Assembly: GCF_002252675.1 (NCBI RefSeq) | Contig: NZ_NQKY01000001.1 | Location: 141,315-205,314 of the forward strand | From: Synechococcus sp. BO 8801 | GTDB taxonomy: Bacteria > Cyanobacteriota > Cyanobacteriia > PCC-6307 > Cyanobiaceae | Reading direction: 5' to 3' | Length of the DNA stretch: 64,000 nucleotides | Shown: positions 51,082 through 59,615 of the stretch, piece after piece | Numbering within the stretch: the first letter of the stretch is position 1 | Layout: every line of letters begins with the position of its first letter | Made by a program: the position numbers and the translations under genes | Notes under the pieces: generated by a model | Databases searched by the model: none | What the model saw: only the letters and a program-made list of their open reading frames with translations | Told to the model about the DNA's origin: nothing

Positions 51082-51486
51082 TCAGCCGAGACCCCTGCCG
51101 AGCAGCACATCCCGGGCGCCATTGACCGCCTGCATCGTGGCGTGGCGGCCGCCGCGGTCGGGGTGATGCTCGGCGGCGGCCCTCTTCCAGGCCACGGTCA
51201 CATCGGCTTCCCGCAGCCGGCCCGCCAGCGCCAGCCCGAGACGGGCCCTGGCCTCGATGGCCTCCAGGCTGGGGCTTCGGCCCAGGGGGCCGTGGTCGGC
51301 GGCGGAGAGGCCCGTGCCCTTCTTGCGGCGCCCCTTGGTGCCGGAGGCCTTGCCCTGGCCGCGGGGGCGTGAGGCTGCAAAGCCCTTGCCGAGCGGCTCC
51401 TCGGATCGGTCCGAGGGAGCGCTGTCGGGCTGCTCCGGCCGCAGGGAGACCAGGGTCAGACGGGGGTCAAGCAGGGTGCGAGCCAT
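51082..51486 (-). CDS. Small J-domain protein
   Basis: 134 residues. The N-terminal two thirds are basic and disordered (RGQGKASGTKGRRKKG). The C-terminal 65 residues form a J-like domain with ADVTVAWKRAAAEHHPDRGG containing the HPD motif that stimulates DnaK ATPase, then ATMQAVNGARDVLL. It lacks the other DnaJ domains. A partner DnaK is not in the window. Confidence 0.8.
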   Translation of the reverse strand: MARTLLDPRLTLVSLRPEQPDSAPSDRSEEPLGKGFAASRPRGQGKASGTKGRRKKGTGLSAADHGPLGRSPSLEAIEARARLGLALAGRLREADVTVAWKRAAAEHHPDRGGRHATMQAVNGARDVLLGRGLG

Positions 51487-51547
51487 GGGTTCAGATGCCA
51501 GCCCGACCGTTGCGTTGATGAGGTTGGGTTGAGAGGGTGGTCGCGAC

Positions 51548-51784
51548 TCAGGCCGCGACGTCGAGGCCGGGGGCCGGATCGATGCTCAGTTCGGCGAGCA
51601 GGTCGCTGGAGAGCAGATCGGCGGCGAGGAGATCGGTGGCCAGAAGATCCGTGGCCGCCGCATCGGCCATCTCGGGAGCCACCATCGCTGCGGGGGCCTG
51701 GTCGTGGCCGCCGGCCATCGCCGGAGCGAGAAACGCCATGGCCAGACCCACCATCAGGGCGAAGAGGAAGGTAAGGGCTCTCAT
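51548..51784 (-). CDS. Small exported protein with DLL repeats
   Basis: 78 residues from the ATG at 51784. A clear signal peptide (RALTFLFALMVGLAMAFLAPAMA) precedes a mature peptide of about 55 residues dominated by four consecutive pentads of the form xxDLL (ATDLL ATDLL AADLL SSDLL). The DNA shows matching 15-base imperfect repeats at about 51587-51660. No family recognised; the repeats predict an amphipathic acidic helix. Confidence 0.6.
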   Translation of the reverse strand: MRALTFLFALMVGLAMAFLAPAMAGGHDQAPAAMVAPEMADAAATDLLATDLLAADLLSSDLLAELSIDPAPGLDVAA

Positions 51785-51828
51785 TGGCCAAGGACAGAAT
51801 CTCCACAGTCCTAACACCGCTCCGCCCC

Positions 51829-52323
51829 ATGTCGCTCTCGGGAGGAGAAGATGGCCCGATGGAGCGCAGCGAAACCTCCCCCGCCCCGGCCATCGCCTAC
51901 GCGGGATTCCGGGTCCGTACGGCGGCCTCGCTGATCGATTCGGTGCTGATGCTGATCATCACCGCCCCCCTGCCGCTCCTGGTTTTCATCGTGCCGGACG
52001 AGACGGCGGTGCTGGTTCTCAGCACGGTGGTGTCGGCCCTGGTGGTGATCCTGTTCTGGCGCTGGAAGCAGGGCACGCCCGGCAAGTTGATGCTGCGCCT
52101 GAGAATCGTCGATGCCGGAACCGGCGGCGAGCCCGGCCTGCGTCAGTGGTGCCTGCGCTATGGGGGCTACATCCTCTCGACCCTGCCCCTGCTTCTCGGC
52201 TTCCTCTGGATCGCCTGGGATCCCCGTCGCCAGGGCTGGCACGACAAGCTCGCCGGCACGGTGGTGATCCGTGTGCCCCGTCGCGCGACCGGGGCCGGGA
52301 ACGCTGGTGCTGGACCTCCCTGA
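51829..52323 (+). CDS. RDD family membrane protein
   Basis: 164 residues from the ATG at 51829 (an ATG at 51859 is also possible). AYAGFRVRTAASLIDSVLML is the family-defining R-x-x-A-x-x-x-D segment, followed by WRWKQGTPGKLMLRLRIVDA and the C-terminal DPRRQGWHDKLAGTVVI. Three to four hydrophobic segments. RDD proteins are thought to be small transporters; function unproven. Confidence 0.85.
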   Translation: MSLSGGEDGPMERSETSPAPAIAYAGFRVRTAASLIDSVLMLIITAPLPLLVFIVPDETAVLVLSTVVSALVVILFWRWKQGTPGKLMLRLRIVDAGTGGEPGLRQWCLRYGGYILSTLPLLLGFLWIAWDPRRQGWHDKLAGTVVIRVPRRATGAGNAGAGPP

Positions 52324-52341
52324 CATCCGTCCCCTGCGGCC

Positions 52342-53049
52342 ATGACAGCTCCCTCCCCCGATCCCCTCGATGAGGCCATCGCCGCCCGCCGCGCCCAGGA
52401 CCCCCTGGTGGGGGCCCGGATCGGTGCCGAAGAGATCAGCCGCCGGCTCCTGAAGGCCATGGCGTCCGACCGGGGCGTGCACGTCGAATCGCTGCTGGCG
52501 GTCTGCGGTGCCCTGGCGGGCCAGGCCTGTCAGGCCGGTGTGCGGGCCCGGTCCAGGGCGGCCGGCCTGGCGGAGCTTTCGGGACTGCACGTTGTCGGCA
52601 CCGGGGACGGGGGCTCCTGCCTGGTGGGCGAGGGGCTGGTCCAGGCCCTGTTCAACGATCCCTATTCCACCTGGGGCCTGGCCGCCGGTGCCGCCCAGCA
52701 GGCGGGCTGCACGGCCCTGCCGGACCCGACGGCACTGTGGCGCCACGGGATGGAGCACCTCGGCCAGGGGGACTTCGGCGTGCCCCAGGTGCCCGACGCC
52801 CACCAGCCGTCACCCGAATCCCTGCAGTCTCTGCCGAGCCTCTGGCCGGCCCTGCTGCCGCTGGCCCGGCGGTTCTGCCCCGAAGCGGTGGAGTGGCCGA
52901 TCCTGTACGGCCTGGTGGCCCAGAAGGCGATCACCATGGGCCGGGAGGTGATCGATCCCTGCCTGGCGCTGCGGATCGTGATGGACACCGCCATCGCCAG
53001 CGCCATGGTGGTGCTGCCCCAGAGCCCGGAGCCCGCCAGCGCTCCCTGA
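52342..53049 (+). CDS. Conserved hypothetical protein
   Basis: 235 residues, soluble, helix-rich. ARIGAEEISRRLLKAMASDRGVHVES (shown in part), LLAVCGALAGQACQAG and LVGEGLVQALFN suggest an alpha-helical fold. A family of this kind occurs in many bacteria, but I do not know its function. It starts 18 bases after the RDD gene and is probably co-transcribed with it. Confidence 0.65.
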   Translation: MTAPSPDPLDEAIAARRAQDPLVGARIGAEEISRRLLKAMASDRGVHVESLLAVCGALAGQACQAGVRARSRAAGLAELSGLHVVGTGDGGSCLVGEGLVQALFNDPYSTWGLAAGAAQQAGCTALPDPTALWRHGMEHLGQGDFGVPQVPDAHQPSPESLQSLPSLWPALLPLARRFCPEAVEWPILYGLVAQKAITMGREVIDPCLALRIVMDTAIASAMVVLPQSPEPASAP

Positions 53050-53149
53050 CCGTGCCGGGCTCGACGGGCATCCGCGTCCCGACATCCCCGTCTTGGCAGC
53101 GGCGGCCAGGGGCGTTACCAAGGCCTTCACGGTCCCTTGCAGCAGGCGG

Positions 53150-53827
53150 ATGGACTCCCGCTTCCCACGGTTTCTGACGGCGCTGGCCCTGCCCTGGCTG
53201 GTGTCCCTGGCGCCCCTGCCCCTGCTGGCGATGGGGGAGCCGCCGCCCCGGCCCTTGGAGATTCCCCTGGAGGTGCCGGTGGGGGACCTGGGGCAGAACG
53301 ACCGTCTGCCGGATCCACTGCGGTCCCGCTACAAGCCGGCACCGGTGGGGGCGTTCCCGGTGCCCCAGGCCGGGGCCCTGGGCTATCCCCTCGGCCTGCA
53401 GCCCAGCGAGCAGGCCCCGTTCGGCTGGCGGCTGGCCGACTCGCGCAACGCCTGGCGCATGCACACCGGCCTCGATCTGATCGCCCCGGAGGGCACGCCG
53501 GTGTTCGCCGTGCTGCCGGGCACCGTGCGGCTGGTGGATGAGGTGGGTGGCTACGGCCTGCTCGTGGTGATCGACCACGGCCTCGGCTGGCAGAGCCTTT
53601 ACGCCCACCTGCTGGATGTGGCGGTTCTGCCCGGGGAGAGCCTGGTGGCGGGGCAGCCCATCGGCCGGGTGGGCAGCAGTGGCTCGGCCACCACGGCCCA
53701 TCTGCACTTTGAGTGGCGCCAGATGCGCCAGGGACGGCTGGTGGCTGTGGACCCCTCGCCGCTGCTGCAGACGATCGGCACCGGCCCCTCCGTGGCGGGC
53801 CGGGCGCCCTTGCCGCCGCTGCCCTGA
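53150..53827 (+). CDS. M23 family metallopeptidase
   Basis: 225-residue exported peptidase from the ATG at 53150. The N-terminal hydrophobic segment (about 8-28) is a signal peptide. The LytM/M23 zinc motifs are H105xxxD109 (HTGLD) and H184-L-H186 (AHLHFEW), with DHGLGWQSLYAHL in between. It would cut peptidoglycan cross-links. Together with the lytic transglycosylase 3 kb away it suggests local wall remodelling. Confidence 0.88.
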   Translation: MDSRFPRFLTALALPWLVSLAPLPLLAMGEPPPRPLEIPLEVPVGDLGQNDRLPDPLRSRYKPAPVGAFPVPQAGALGYPLGLQPSEQAPFGWRLADSRNAWRMHTGLDLIAPEGTPVFAVLPGTVRLVDEVGGYGLLVVIDHGLGWQSLYAHLLDVAVLPGESLVAGQPIGRVGSSGSATTAHLHFEWRQMRQGRLVAVDPSPLLQTIGTGPSVAGRAPLPPLP

Positions 53828-53853
53828 GCCAGGGTGTCGGCGGGCCTCGCCAT

Positions 53854-54312
53854 TCAGGCGTGGTCGGGATCCAGCGGCAGGCGCTTCAGGGCCAGGGCCA
53901 GGCGCCGCGCTGCCAGCAGCAGGGGATACAGGCGGCGGCTGCGGGACGGTCCGTCGAACAGCGGAATCAGCAGTTGCAGCAGGGGATCACTGGGCCGCAT
54001 CAGGGCGCAGAGCTGCCGCACGGCCTCCGCCCCGTGCCAGGCCCTCTCCCCCTGGAGCAGGACCGCCCCCTGGGCCAGCGGCAGGCCCCGCTCCCGCAGG
54101 TCATGGCGCAGGGCCGCATCGGCCCGCCCATCGACGATCTGCAGATGGGGGATCCCGCCGCGCAGTTCGCTGCTGAGGGCGAAGTGACGGCAGAACGGAC
54201 AGCCCCCGTCGTAGACGAGGCGCAGGGTCTGCGGGGCGACGAGCCCCAGGGTCTGCGGAGCCGGATCGGGCGGTGGGGATGGGGGGGCGCCCATCGCGGC
54301 AGGGGGGATCAA
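53854..54312 (-). CDS. DCC family thiol-disulfide oxidoreductase-like protein
   Basis: 152-residue protein (possibly starting at the second ATG, 54294) with the defining LVYDGGCPFCRHF motif, CPFC being a candidate redox pair, and an arm rich in leucine at the C-terminus (LLLAARRLALALK). DUF393/DCC proteins have a predicted thioredoxin-like fold; substrates unknown. Convergent with the M23 peptidase gene. Confidence 0.82.
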   Translation of the reverse strand: MIPPAAMGAPPSPPPDPAPQTLGLVAPQTLRLVYDGGCPFCRHFALSSELRGGIPHLQIVDGRADAALRHDLRERGLPLAQGAVLLQGERAWHGAEAVRQLCALMRPSDPLLQLLIPLFDGPSRSRRLYPLLLAARRLALALKRLPLDPDHA

Positions 54313-54447
54313 GGGTGGGCGGCCGAGACCTCGGCAGCGTGATCGGAAGATTCGATTCTGGCGCCGGCGGCAGAAGAGCGGCGCAGGGGCGTCGAAGGAT
54401 CGATTTCACCAAGTCCTGACAGGTGGCTGGATTCTGTGATCCTCGGC

Positions 54448-54470
54448 ACCGTTCGATTCCTCAGAACGGT
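54448..54470. promoter_or_regulatory. Inverted repeat upstream of small gene
   Basis: ACCGTTC (54448-54454) and GAACGGT (54464-54470) are perfect seven-base arms separated by nine bases, ending 18 bases before the next start codon. There is no T run, so it is more likely an operator or leader hairpin than a terminator. Confidence 0.4.
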
Positions 54471-54488
54471 TAGATCCTCTGCCAATGG

Positions 54489-54803
54489 ATGACTGGAAAG
54501 ATGCTCACACCAACCACCCGTCTGAGGCTCCAGGAGATCATCGGCAGGATTGCCGATTCCCGCCCGGTCAGCCTCCATGAGCGCATCTATGTTCAGAAGT
54601 TCGCTGATCGCGATGCCAGTGTCTGGAGCTGGTTGCGGCGGGCCCAGCGAACCCAGCAACGGGGTGAGCCCGAATCGGAACTCGATCGCTTCACGGGCTC
54701 GCTGGATCTGGGCGACCCTTGTGACAGCGGCGGATTCGATCCCGGCCGGGACGATCTGGGCGACTGGTTCAGCGGAGCTCCGAATTGGCTCAGGCGCAGT
54801 TGA
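54489..54803 (+). CDS. Small hypothetical protein
   Basis: 104 residues. The segment VSLHERIYVQKFADRDASVW then WLRRAQRTQQ looks conserved and folded; the C-terminal third is acidic with Gly/Asp. A start at 54501 is equally possible. No family recognised, though similar short proteins occur in picocyanobacteria. A palindrome lies directly upstream. Confidence 0.6.
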   Translation: MTGKMLTPTTRLRLQEIIGRIADSRPVSLHERIYVQKFADRDASVWSWLRRAQRTQQRGEPESELDRFTGSLDLGDPCDSGGFDPGRDDLGDWFSGAPNWLRRS

Positions 54804-54920
54804 GTCGCCCTTAAGCGGTAGAAACACTCATTGCCGATTCTTCGTCGCATCGGCAACCGACATGCCGTAGGGACCGTGTGTTGATGCCATGGTCAGGTCT
54901 CAGCCAGGTCGGAGGGCACC

Positions 54921-55238
54921 ATGGACGCCTTACTTTGTAGCTATCGCAACTGTTCGGAACGGATGCGGATCATCCGCTGCTGTGGGCCCGAGGATTTCTT
55001 CCTCGAACGTGTTGTCTTCCCCTTTGAAGTGCTCACTTTCCATTGCCCGCCCGCCACGGATGTGGAGATCTGGGCGCGGGATTCGGTGGGTGTCGTCCTC
55101 AGCGAACAGCTCCCCGCCGACGCCCTGGCCATGCAGCAGAGTGAGGTGTCGCCCCGTCCGGAATGGCTGCCCCAGGTTCCCAGCCGAGCGGTGGGGGTGA
55201 GGGGCAACGCCAGCTCGGTCTGCCTTCTGCCCCACTGA
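54921..55238 (+). CDS. DUF1830 family protein
   Basis: 105 residues with a good GGAGG ribosome-binding site. The block CSYRNCSERMRIIRCCGPED then FFLERVVFPFEVLTFHCP and VEIW is the cyanobacterial DUF1830 pattern, with five cysteines in the first 45 residues. Function unknown. The downstream deacetylase start codon lies inside this gene in another frame. Confidence 0.85.
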   Translation: MDALLCSYRNCSERMRIIRCCGPEDFFLERVVFPFEVLTFHCPPATDVEIWARDSVGVVLSEQLPADALAMQQSEVSPRPEWLPQVPSRAVGVRGNASSVCLLPH

Positions 55239-56215
55239 TTTCTGCCCCGCCGTCGCCAGCCGCGGACGTCGGCATCGTCTGCAGCGCCAGCTACCGCGAC
55301 CACATCACCGGCCCCTGGCATCCGGAGTGCCCCGCCCGGGTCGATGCCGTGATCCAGGGCCTGGAGCGGGCTGGTCTGCTGGCCCGCTGCCGGATCCTTC
55401 CACCGCGCCCGGCCACGGACGCGGAGCTGCTGCGCTGCCACGCCCCGGGGTATCTGCAGCGGGTCAAGGAGGACATCCAGGCGGGCCGTGACCAGCTCTC
55501 CACCGGTGACACCGCCATCAGCCCCCACTCGGAGCGCACGGCGCGGCTGGCGGCGGGGGGGGTGCTGGCGGCGGTGGAGGCCGTCATGGAGCATCGGGTC
55601 CGCCGGGCCTATGCGGTTGTCAGGCCCCCTGGGCACCATGCCAGTGCGGCGCGGGGCATGGGCTTCTGCATCTACAACAACGTGGCCGTCGCCGCCCGCC
55701 ACCTGCAGGCGGTCCATGGTCTCGAGAAGATCCTGGTCGTCGACTGGGACGTGCACCACGGCAACGGCACCCAGGACATTTTCTGGAGCGACCCCTCGGT
55801 GCTGTTCTTCAGCAGCCATCAGGCGCCGCTCTATCCGGGGTCGGGCACCCGCCAGGAGCGGGGGGAGGGGGCCGGGGCCGGCACCACCCGCAACTGCCCA
55901 CTGCCGGCCGGAACGTCTGGGCCCGAGCTGGTGGCCGCCTGGCGGGAGGAGCTCCTGCCGCTGGCGGAAGCCTTCGCCCCGGACTTCGTGCTGATCTCGG
56001 CCGGTTTCGATTCCAGGGCCGGCGATCCCCTGGGGGATTTCTTGCTGCAGGACGGGGATTTCACGGCCCTGACCCAGCTGCTGCTCACCATTGCCGCCGA
56101 CCATGCCCAGGGCCGTCTGGTGTCCGCCCTGGAGGGCGGCTACGACCTGAAGGGCCTGGCGTCGGCCAGTGTCGCCCACGTGGCCTGCCTGCTGGGGGAC
56201 AGCGGGCCGCGCTGA
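55163..56215 (+). CDS. Histone deacetylase / acetoin-utilisation family amidohydrolase
   Basis: 350-residue zinc hydrolase of the HDAC/AcuC/acetylpolyamine amidohydrolase superfamily. Key residues are visible: the histidine pair in RPPGHHA, the zinc site in VVDWDVHHGNGTQD and the second Asp in ISAGFDSRAGDPLG, then LEGGYDL. It removes acetyl groups from lysines or small amines. The ATG at 55163 makes it overlap the DUF1830 gene by 76 bases; there is no later start before the conserved region. Confidence 0.9.
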   Translation: MAAPGSQPSGGGEGQRQLGLPSAPLISAPPSPAADVGIVCSASYRDHITGPWHPECPARVDAVIQGLERAGLLARCRILPPRPATDAELLRCHAPGYLQRVKEDIQAGRDQLSTGDTAISPHSERTARLAAGGVLAAVEAVMEHRVRRAYAVVRPPGHHASAARGMGFCIYNNVAVAARHLQAVHGLEKILVVDWDVHHGNGTQDIFWSDPSVLFFSSHQAPLYPGSGTRQERGEGAGAGTTRNCPLPAGTSGPELVAAWREELLPLAEAFAPDFVLISAGFDSRAGDPLGDFLLQDGDFTALTQLLLTIAADHAQGRLVSALEGGYDLKGLASASVAHVACLLGDSGPR

Positions 56216-56643
56216 CCACGCCACCAGAACCAGGCCTCGCGGTTGATCAGCAGGCCGATCAGCACCATCGCCAGCATCAGCACGATCTGGTCGGCCCGGG
56301 CGTCCGGCACCAGGATGTCGGCGGCCAGGTGGGGCAGGTTGGTGAGGGTATAGACAACGCTCAGCCAGAAATGGGCAGAGCGCCAGTGGCGCCAGCGGCG
56401 CGGCTGGCCCGGATCACTGGCGGCGTAGGCGATCAGCACGACCGCAGCCAGGGGCACCAGGAAGTACGCCAGCATGGCGCCGAACAGCAGCGGCAGCCGG
56501 GAGGCCGCCACATGGCCATGGATCTCCGGGGAGATCCCGTGGAACAGGGGCATCAGGCCCAGTTCCACATGGAACAGCATCGCCAGCAGCCAGGCGATCC
56601 AGAGGCTGCGCAGACGCAGGGCGTGGTCGACAACGGTGGCCAT
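56140..56643 (-). CDS. Membrane protein, unknown
   Basis: 167 residues from the ATG at 56643 with four hydrophobic segments (SLWIAWLLAMLFHVELGL and others) and conserved-looking His residues. No family recognised. Its 3' end overlaps the deacetylase gene by 76 bases on the opposite strand. Confidence 0.6.
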   Translation of the reverse strand: MATVVDHALRLRSLWIAWLLAMLFHVELGLMPLFHGISPEIHGHVAASRLPLLFGAMLAYFLVPLAAVVLIAYAASDPGQPRRWRHWRSAHFWLSVVYTLTNLPHLAADILVPDARADQIVLMLAMVLIGLLINREAWFWWRGQRGPLSPSRQATWATLADARPFRS

Positions 56644-56786
56644 GGGGACGTTCCAGGGCCCCCTGAGTCTGGGCAGCCCCGCCGGCGACGCGTGCGGAAT
56701 GGCTCGGTTCTTGATGGGCCGGTTCGTTGCCAGGCTCCTTACATTGGGCGGACGGTCCATGGGTCCTTCCCCCCAGGCTGCTTGTG

Positions 56787-57368
56787 ATGACCTCCACGAC
56801 CTCCTCCCTGCCCAGCACCGCGGTGGCCACCGGGCCCGCCGGGAGGCCCATGGCCCAGCCCATGGATGCCGGGCTGCTGGAGGGTCTGCAGGACCACCTG
56901 GGTCTGGAGCGCAAGGCCAGCGCCGCCTACTGGGCCATGGCCCTCTGGTTCGCCGAGCGGGAACTGCGTGGCTTCGCCGCCCACCTCATGGCCGAGTCCC
57001 GTGGCGAACAGCAGCATGCCGGCCTGCTGGCCGATTACCTGATCGCCCGCGGCCAGACGGTGGACCTCGGGGAGCTGCCCGCCCCCTGTCAGCGCTGGAA
57101 CGACTTCGAGTCTGTGCTCGCGGATGCCTTCCGCCTCGAGGCCGATGTCACCACGTCCCTGCAGCTCCTCTATTCCATGGCCGAGCGCGCCGGCGACGTG
57201 CGCACCACCGTCTTCCTCGACCCGATGATCCAGGGCCAGATCGCCGCCGAGAACGGCGCGGCCCACCTGCTCGGTCGGGTGCGCTTCGGGCGCCAGGAGG
57301 CTGCCTCCATGCTGCTGATCGATGGGGAACTGGCTGCGGCCCAGGCTCCGGTCGCTGCTCAGGTCTGA
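56787..57368 (+). CDS. Ferritin
   Basis: 193 residues from the ATG at 56787. Four-helix ferritin with ferroxidase ligands: Glu in LERKASAAYWAMALWF, ESRGEQQH (ExxH), Glu in FRLEADVTTSLQ and a Gln/Glu region in MIQGQIAAENG. The AYWAMALWF helix matches the cyanobacterial ferritin type. It stores iron as a ferric mineral. The nearby Crp/Fnr regulator and Fur-box-like sites suggest iron-dependent expression in this area. Confidence 0.9.
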   Translation: MTSTTSSLPSTAVATGPAGRPMAQPMDAGLLEGLQDHLGLERKASAAYWAMALWFAERELRGFAAHLMAESRGEQQHAGLLADYLIARGQTVDLGELPAPCQRWNDFESVLADAFRLEADVTTSLQLLYSMAERAGDVRTTVFLDPMIQGQIAAENGAAHLLGRVRFGRQEAASMLLIDGELAAAQAPVAAQV

Positions 57369-57401
57369 ACCCTCGGGCACCGGCCCCCTTCCCCCGGCGG
57401 A

Positions 57402-57674
57402 TCAGGCGGCCAGGGGCCGGCTGGTGATCTCCAGCAGAAAGGCGGCGCCGAGGGGATCGCGTAGGGGCAGACGCGTCAGTGCATGGGCCTGGCGCTGCAG
57501 TTCCAGGCGGCGTTGCTCGAGTCGGCGGGTTTCACGGCCAAGCCTCAGGCGGAGCCGTTCGTCGCGGCAGGCGGCCCCTTGCCCCTTCAGCCGCTGCCAG
57601 CTCTGGCGCACGGCGGCCATGTCGCGGCAGAGGCTGCCGATGAGACTGTCGCCGGTGTGGATCGGGGCGGCCAT
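57402..57674 (-). CDS. Small hypothetical helical protein
   Basis: 90 residues, Arg/Leu-rich, predicted long helix or coiled coil (RLRLGRETRRLEQRRLELQR). It begins six bases after the Crp/Fnr regulator stop and is probably co-transcribed. Function unknown. Confidence 0.6.
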   Translation of the reverse strand: MAAPIHTGDSLIGSLCRDMAAVRQSWQRLKGQGAACRDERLRLRLGRETRRLEQRRLELQRQAHALTRLPLRDPLGAAFLLEITSRPLAA

Positions 57675-57680
57675 CGCGGA

Positions 57681-58274
57681 TCAGGCCGCCAGGGGTGCGC
57701 CATCCACCAGGGCCGGTGCCAGGCGCAGGCTGGTCTCGCCGCTGGGGACCTGCATCAGGTCGGCGGCGCGGATGCGGGAGATCAGCCGGGTGGTGGTGAC
57801 GCGGGTGGTGCCGATCAGCTCCCCGATGCGCTCATGGGTGAGGCGGAAGGGGAGGTCGCACCAGGGGCCGCAGCGGCGCCCCAGGCGGCGCACCAGCAGG
57901 GAGAGCAGGGCATGGAGACGCTGCTCGGCGCTGCCGAGGTGGCGGATGCGCAGCAGCTGCAGGGTCCACTCGTTGACCGGATCGAAGCCATGGCCTTCGA
58001 GGGGCTCGGCATCGCTGCGGAAGCAGAGGGGGGTGAGGGCCTCGACGCAGACACCCTCGCTGCAGAGACGGTCGGTGCGGAGCTGGTCACCGGGCTGCAG
58101 GAAGGCCAGGGTCATGCCCTCGGTCTCCTCGCAGGGGCAGTAGACGCGGGCGATGCCGTCGAGGACCTCGAGGCAGGAGCCGCCGGGGCGTGGGGTGGGG
58201 TCAAGCAGAACCGTCTGACCGGCGGGCATGCGCACGGCACTGACGGGATCGTCGGGGAGGAAGCGGTAGCGCAT
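57681..58274 (-). CDS. Crp/Fnr family transcriptional regulator
   Basis: 197-residue regulator with an N-terminal cupin-like barrel (about 1-105) and a C-terminal winged helix, where RLTHERIGELIGTTRVTTTR is the recognition helix. Eight cysteines occur, including a CPC pair at C46/C48 and C34, C71, C76, C84, C135 and C139, which could serve redox or metal sensing, although the classical Fnr cysteine spacing is not seen. It lies convergent to the ferritin gene with a helical gene between. The upstream region carries two Fur-box-like sites. Confidence 0.85.
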   Translation of the reverse strand: MRYRFLPDDPVSAVRMPAGQTVLLDPTPRPGGSCLEVLDGIARVYCPCEETEGMTLAFLQPGDQLRTDRLCSEGVCVEALTPLCFRSDAEPLEGHGFDPVNEWTLQLLRIRHLGSAEQRLHALLSLLVRRLGRRCGPWCDLPFRLTHERIGELIGTTRVTTTRLISRIRAADLMQVPSGETSLRLAPALVDGAPLAA

Positions 58275-58294
58275 CGGGCGAAGGGAGGGGCCTT

Positions 58295-58352
58295 ATTGCG
58301 AATGGCTCTCAACCTAGACGCCCCACCGGCACTTTTGCAAGCGATTCTCAAT
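58295..58352. promoter_or_regulatory. Two Fur-box-like motifs in a divergent promoter
   Basis: ATTGCGAATGGCTCTCAA (58295-58312) and TTTGCAAGCGATTCTCAAT (58334-58352) resemble each other and the TGAGAATNATTCTCA form of the Fur box, in the 140-base region between the Crp/Fnr gene and the plus-strand gene at 58415. Both sit where a repressor could cover divergent promoters. Confidence 0.4.
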
Positions 58353-58414
58353 AGCAGCTGGTGATTGCGAGGCGGGGGTCATTAGCGTCGAGAGCTGCTT
58401 TCAGAGGCGCTGCC

Positions 58415-58933
58415 GTGATCCCCGATGCCCCATGGCTGCTCGAACGGGAACGCCGCTGTCGCCGGGAGGGCAGCGGCCTGACGACGGCGGATCTGGTCGG
58501 CTGCTGGCGACTCGAGCGGATCTGGAACAAGGGGAGCCGGGAGCCGGCCTCGGTGGCCGCCGGCCTGCTGCGGGGGCTGGCGGCCCGGCTGCGGCTGTCC
58601 GCGGACGGGGCTGCTCCGGAGGCTGGGGGCCTGCGGCTGGCCAACAGCGTGCGCCTCGGTGCCCTGGAGCTCCGCTTCGAGGGTGTGGGCCGTCTGGAGG
58701 GCCGCCGCCCCCTGCTGGTCTTCAGCTTCGAGCGCCTGCTGCTGCTGCTGGGCGGGCGGGTGCTGATCGAACGGGCCCTGCCCCAGCCCGATCCGCTGCG
58801 CCGGCCCTTCTTCGCCCTGATCGCCGCCGAACGCCCGCACTGGCTGGCGGCCCGGGGCCGCGGCGGCGGCCTCGCCCTGTGGCTCCTTGAGGGGACGACG
58901 GGCGAAAATGAGGTTAGGGTGAACGAAAATTGA
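58415..58933 (+). CDS. Conserved hypothetical protein, possibly PAP/fibrillin-like
   Basis: 172 residues from a GTG at 58415; an earlier GTG at 58361 is possible. LVGCWRLERIWNKG near the N-terminus and RRPFFALIAAERPHWLAARG then RGGGLALWLL at the C-terminus resemble the lipid-associated (plastoglobulin/fibrillin) pattern, a lipocalin-like fold binding hydrophobic molecules. The likeness is weak. The gene is divergent from the Crp/Fnr regulator and shares its Fur-box-like promoter region. Confidence 0.5.
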   Translation: MIPDAPWLLERERRCRREGSGLTTADLVGCWRLERIWNKGSREPASVAAGLLRGLAARLRLSADGAAPEAGGLRLANSVRLGALELRFEGVGRLEGRRPLLVFSFERLLLLLGGRVLIERALPQPDPLRRPFFALIAAERPHWLAARGRGGGLALWLLEGTTGENEVRVNEN

Positions 58934-58949
58934 ATAAAAGGTTGGAACC

Positions 58950-59579
58950 ATGGTTGAGTCAGCAACGGCCCTGCAGGACTGGTTGCTCCTGAGGGCGCAG
59001 GACGGCAGCACGGCCACCCTCCCGGACAACCTCTCGCGGGCCTTCCAGGCCAACGACCTCAGCCTGCTGCCGGTGTTCGTGGCCCACGCCTGGCAGGAGC
59101 ACCTCCGGGCGGAGGCGGACCGCGGACGGCGGCAAGCCACCGAGGCCCAGCAGCAGGATCGCGCGGCCGCCTTCCATGCCCAGCTCGGCCTCGATGCCCA
59201 GGCCGACGGCGACCTGGCCCTGCAGCTGGGCCGGGCGGTGGACCGCGGCCTCAGCGCCTGCCGCTGCGAGCTTCACCTCACGGCCCAGTCGATGCCGGAT
59301 GGTCTGCGCTGGTTTCGCCTGGAGATCAGGGACAGCCCCGCCGACCCCGGGGGGCAGCAGGAGACGGTCCAGGTGCTCCCCGTCGCCGGTGAATCCCAGG
59401 CCCTGACCATCCGCGCCGCCATCCATGCGGTTCTTGAGGAACGCGGCTGGCAGGCCAGCGCCGAGCCGGGGCTCTTCCACCTCCAGGGTCCCCAGCTGGC
59501 GGCCCTGGTGGCGATTCTGAAGCGGCTGGCCGTGCCGGAATCCGAGGCCCTGACGGATCTGATGGCGCGGCCGGCCTGA
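58950..59579 (+). CDS. Hypothetical protein
   Basis: 209 residues with ATG at 58950 and a purine-rich site (AGGTTGGAACC) before it. Helical N-terminus (LQDWLLLRAQDGSTATLPDN) and a C-terminal mixed domain. No family recognised. It starts 17 bases after the preceding gene and is likely in its operon. Confidence 0.6.
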   Translation: MVESATALQDWLLLRAQDGSTATLPDNLSRAFQANDLSLLPVFVAHAWQEHLRAEADRGRRQATEAQQQDRAAAFHAQLGLDAQADGDLALQLGRAVDRGLSACRCELHLTAQSMPDGLRWFRLEIRDSPADPGGQQETVQVLPVAGESQALTIRAAIHAVLEERGWQASAEPGLFHLQGPQLAALVAILKRLAVPESEALTDLMARPA

Positions 59580-59615
59580 GCTCCGGCTTGCCGGCCCGCC
59601 CCCCGGATGGCGCTG

